Part shown: positions 61,349-64,000 of the stretch, piece after piece | Position numbering within the stretch: the stretch's first letter is position 1 | Layout: each line of letters opens with the position of its first letter | Assembly: GCA_959604355.1 (NCBI GenBank) | Contig: CAUHAO010000002.1 | Span: 97,414-161,413, forward strand | Direction: 5' to 3' | DNA: 64,000 nucleotides | DNA from: an uncultured Eubacteriales bacterium | GTDB taxonomy: Bacteria > Bacillota > Clostridia > Oscillospirales > UBA644 | Translations under genes and position numbers: made by a program | The notes under the pieces: model-generated | What the model was told of the DNA's origin: nothing | The model's database searches: none | What the model saw: the letters and a program-made list of their open reading frames with translations, nothing else

Positions 61349-63760
61349 TTATTGCATAAGATCCGCGAAATAAAAGCTCATCTCCGAGTCTGAAAGTTTG
61401 AATAATTTCTTTGCATCTTCGAGCATCTGCGGAATGCGGTTTTGAGCGAACGTTCTCAGTGCCGGAACGCTCTTTTCTTTCCAGTTTGTGTATTTGTATC
61501 CCCAGCGTTCGCGGTCATATTTGATATCCGGTTCGAGCTCCGCCTCCATGCGGTCTATAACTTTTGTGACATTGTCGGGGTTAAATGTCGTTTTGAGCTG
61601 GACAGCGAGTTCTTTGAGAAATCTGTCTTTGATCGTGTCGTTTTGCACAAGCCTGTAAATCAGGGCGTTATTTTTGCCGACCTTGTAAGAATATTCTCCG
61701 AAATACGGCAGGAAGGGGTCATGCGCATTGACCTGTCTGAAGCCCCAGTCGAGGTCGTAGAATACGATTCGCCACTTGCCGTCGCCCTCTGTCGATTTAA
61801 AGAATCGGATATTTGGGAAATCCTTGTCGCCCGTGTACGCCCTTGCAATATAGTAATCAATAAATCCGTCTATGGATATTCTTTCGGACACATATGCGAG
61901 CGTTTCGGGATCGTTCATGTCATGAGAATTGCAATACTGTACGATTTTGTCGAGTTCGCCGTTTTTCTTGTCGATGCATTCTATTATCGAGACCGTTTCG
62001 GGGTTGACGCCAAGGTGAGCGGAAACATAGTCTTCGTCGATTCTTTCGCGGATAAAGTATATGCCGAAATACTCGTCGTTCAGATAGAGGTTTACAGGTC
62101 TGTAATTTTGCGCATACATATCTGTCATCGTTTCGGACGTTCTGACAAGTGTTGTCGCCAATTCGTCGCGGAAAAGTGACGTGGACATATCTTCGACACC
62201 CGAACGGATAACCAATGAATCAAATTCTGTTATTTCAAATCCGGGGAATACTTCGTATTTAAGAGAAGATGCTCCGTAAATGCCTCTGAATTTGACCCTG
62301 AAAGATTTCTTTTCTTCAACTCTCGTTCCGCTGCCGAATATTCGCAGACCGCAGTCGATGCTGAATTCCTCTTTCCCGTCAATATACATTGCGAGGTTGA
62401 TCGGGCGCTCCCAATGTTTTAAGTAGTTTGTGTAGATTCCCGTTGCTTCGCTGTAAATATCATCGTAATACGCCGTTATTTTAAGAACGGGAAGGGTGTA
62501 TTCGGGTAAATCTATAAAATAGTTGACAGTGACTGTGTTGCTGCTTATTTTGCCGCTTTCCGCGCTGTACATGCGTATTGCCATGGTTTTATTTATATTG
62601 ATCATTTCGCCGCCGTAGAGCTTGCCGTATGCTTTCGGGTCTCTTCCGTCAACGGTGTAGTATATCTTGCCTTCTCCCAAAAGAGTAACTGTCTGCGCTT
62701 CGGTGAAAAATCCGCCGTTGACAGAGGCAGTCGGAGCTGTGGAAACGGCGAAAAGTCCGCCGACATTTTCTTTGCCGAACGTTGGCGTTTCAAAATACGC
62801 CAATGCACCCGATTCAGTCCTGCCGTAGCTTATATCGTGCTGCAGTCCGGGAACGGAAATCATATCGATTATCGAGCCGTCGGCACGTGAGATGCAGAGT
62901 TTTTCGCCGGTGCTGCTTATCTTGAAATTTGCCTGGTCGCCGCCGACACCTGACGCGACGAGAACATAGAATTCTCCTGGTGCAAGAACTTTTTCGGGTA
63001 ATTGATATTTTTGCAGGTTTTTCTTGCTGTCGGAAATGAAATAGTCCGATAGAACAATGTAATCAGAGGAGACGTTCTTGATCTCTATAAGGTCATAATA
63101 CTCTCCGTTGACCGGATTGTATTTCGTGTTCGTGGAAATAACTTCATTGATGACTATATCGGAGCCGTAAGCGGCGTTCCGGTACGCGAGATATCCCTCA
63201 TATGAGTTTTCAAATCCCGGGGAAGGCGCATCACATATTCCTATACCGGGAATGAAGGATGTGTCATCCGGAATTTCGCCAAATTCAGCGGAATCTATCA
63301 ATGTTCCGTGTTTATCGGAAAGAAAAACTTTTTCGCCTGTTTTTGCGAGATTGAACGTAATCTCTTTTCCGTCGCATTTAAGGACGGCGTATTTACCGGC
63401 GTCAAGGGTTACTGCAGGAAGAGGGCATTGACTGAGGTCGGACGCTTTTTTGGAAAGGCAGTAATCCGACAGAGTGACGGATTCTGTACCGTTATTGTAA
63501 ATTTCTATCCAGTCGCAGAGCTTTCCGTTGATCGCAAACGTGTCATTGCTCGGCATGATTTCGCTTATAACGAGGTCTTTTGACACATACTCAGTCGGGT
63601 GCTCGGTGGGGTTCGGGTGGTCTTCCCCGAGAATTTTACTGAAGGTGATTGCTAAAACGACAGCAGCCGCGATAATCAAAAGTAAAAGAATAAGCCTTAT
63701 TATTTTTTTTATCATGTTTTTTCTTTTTTTACGTTTTTTCAATGTTTCTTTTCTGCTCAT
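61349..63760 (-). CDS. Membrane-anchored CotH-kinase protein with lamin-tail domains
   Basis: An 803-residue protein with a very basic N-terminus and one helix (residues ~16-43), then two lamin-tail-like domains (~60-180, VISEIMPSNDTFAING...WIEIYNNG; ~195-325, VINEVISTNTKYNP...DLIEIKN), a chitobiase-C-like segment (IYYTVDGRDPKAYGKLY) and a CotH-kinase domain (~420-760). The CotH core shows RIFGSGTRVEEKKSFRVKF, SLVIRSG, YFGIYFIRERID and the metal motif YDLDWGF. CotH phosphorylates spore-coat proteins in Bacillus; LTD-CotH proteins in Clostridia are often cell-surface. Start: GAGGT six bases before ATG. Role in spore or surface is open. Confidence 0.88.
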   Translation of the reverse strand: MSRKETLKKRKKRKNMIKKIIRLILLLLIIAAAVVLAITFSKILGEDHPNPTEHPTEYVSKDLVISEIMPSNDTFAINGKLCDWIEIYNNGTESVTLSDYCLSKKASDLSQCPLPAVTLDAGKYAVLKCDGKEITFNLAKTGEKVFLSDKHGTLIDSAEFGEIPDDTSFIPGIGICDAPSPGFENSYEGYLAYRNAAYGSDIVINEVISTNTKYNPVNGEYYDLIEIKNVSSDYIVLSDYFISDSKKNLQKYQLPEKVLAPGEFYVLVASGVGGDQANFKISSTGEKLCISRADGSIIDMISVPGLQHDISYGRTESGALAYFETPTFGKENVGGLFAVSTAPTASVNGGFFTEAQTVTLLGEGKIYYTVDGRDPKAYGKLYGGEMININKTMAIRMYSAESGKISSNTVTVNYFIDLPEYTLPVLKITAYYDDIYSEATGIYTNYLKHWERPINLAMYIDGKEEFSIDCGLRIFGSGTRVEEKKSFRVKFRGIYGASSLKYEVFPGFEITEFDSLVIRSGVEDMSTSLFRDELATTLVRTSETMTDMYAQNYRPVNLYLNDEYFGIYFIRERIDEDYVSAHLGVNPETVSIIECIDKKNGELDKIVQYCNSHDMNDPETLAYVSERISIDGFIDYYIARAYTGDKDFPNIRFFKSTEGDGKWRIVFYDLDWGFRQVNAHDPFLPYFGEYSYKVGKNNALIYRLVQNDTIKDRFLKELAVQLKTTFNPDNVTKVIDRMEAELEPDIKYDRERWGYKYTNWKEKSVPALRTFAQNRIPQMLEDAKKLFKLSDSEMSFYFADLMQ

Positions 63761-63786
63761 TTTATAACCTCAATTTTTGAAACAAG

Positions 63787-63810
63787 AAAGCCGCTCAACA
63801 GAGCGGCTTT
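63787..63810 (-). terminator. Terminator downstream of tRNA genes
   Basis: On the minus strand AAAGCCGCTC and GAGCGGCTTT flank a 4-base loop, with TCTTGTTTC after it. It lies just 3' of tRNA-Gly. Confidence 0.75.
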
Positions 63811-63813
63811 TGA

Positions 63814-63887
63814 TGGAGCAGGTGACGGGAATCGAACCCGCGTATTCAGCTTGGGAAGCTGATGTTCTGCCATTGAACTACACCTGC
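63814..63887 (-). tRNA. tRNA-Gly (anticodon CCC)
   Basis: Acceptor stem GCAGGTG/CACCTGC, D-arm AGTTCAATGGCAGAAC, anticodon stem TCAGC/GCTGA with loop TTCCCAA giving anticodon CCC, T-arm GCGGGTTCGATTCCCGT. The 3' CCA is encoded (complement of TGG at 63814-63816). Confidence 0.93.
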
Positions 63888-63932
63888 GTTTATTCTGTGT
63901 GTTTCCGTCTGCTTCCATCTGATCGAATTGTA

Positions 63933-64000
63933 TGGTGCGGGCGAAGGGACTTGAACCCCCACGTCGAAGACACCAGATCCTAAGTCTGGCGCGTCTGCCA
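63933..64000 (-). tRNA. tRNA-Leu (anticodon TAG), 5' part cut by window
   Basis: On the minus strand the anticodon stem CCAGA/TCTGG holds loop CTTAGGA (anticodon TAG). A long variable arm (TGTCTTCGACGT region), typical of type II tRNAs, precedes the T-arm GGGGGTTCAAGTCCC, and CCA is encoded. The D-arm and acceptor 5' strand lie outside the window. Confidence 0.92.

Noticed and set aside
1..64000. CRISPR arrays, insertion sequences or prophage genes
   Set aside because: No regularly spaced repeats, transposases, integrases or phage structural genes were seen on either strand.

Overview
The window reads as a chromosomal segment of an endospore-forming, strictly anaerobic member of the Clostridia (Firmicutes). 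The evidence is a spoVACDE block directly followed by a complete spoIIIAA-AH operon, the yybS-gdpP-rplI-dnaB and tilS-hpt-ftsH gene orders, sigma-A promoters with 17-base spacers, strong GGAGG ribosome sites, and the electron-bifurcating NfnAB pair typical of fermentative anaerobes. Base composition is moderate by eye. Species cannot be named from the sequence. The left edge cuts an LtaS-like gene and the right edge cuts a tRNA-Leu.

Layout. 1-7750: an LtaS-like sulfatase, then a purine salvage and nucleoside uptake operon (xpt, a BMP-family lipoprotein, an unusual ATPase-permease fusion and a second permease). 7750-9920: a degenerate sortase-fold protein and an unknown seven-helix membrane protein. 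10000-14240: glyA, rarA, nth, prmA. 14240-20583: sporulation genes spoVAC-AD-AE (probable sigma-G promoter) and spoIIIAA-AH (probable sigma-E promoter, with a hairpin that could mask the first ribosome site in read-through RNA). 20600-33660: a long housekeeping run of asp23-like gene, nusB, tsaD paralogue, xseA, xseB, ispA, then a ~614-nt OLE RNA with its own strong promoter, its partner oapA, tlyA, nadK, argR, recN, tyrS and valS. 33700-37160: a heterodimeric ABC exporter. 37440-41160: a compact cassette of a siroheme sulfite-reductase-like protein and an iron/tetrapyrrole-type ABC importer that looks compositionally different.

41475-53551 is read on the minus strand: yybS-gdpP-rplI-dnaB-tilS-hpt-ftsH, then a P-loop ATPase, a coiled-coil polysaccharide deacetylase and a type-3 proS. 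53770-61300 is plus: a 1660-residue LacZ-like lipoprotein with ricin-type repeats, a possible 23-residue membrane peptide, and nfnAB. 61349-64000 is minus: a CotH-kinase/lamin-tail membrane protein downstream of tRNA-Gly and a partial tRNA-Leu.

The most striking element is the OLE RNA/OapA module at 24665-25981. It was identified from gene order (xseAB-ispA upstream, oapA-tlyA-nadK-argR-recN downstream), an 11-bp terminal helix, length, and the OapA-like sequence. The OLE gene is known, but its function is not settled, and this copy has local features (a triple 10-bp repeat, an 11-nt internal repeat, an extended -10 promoter) that deserve examination.
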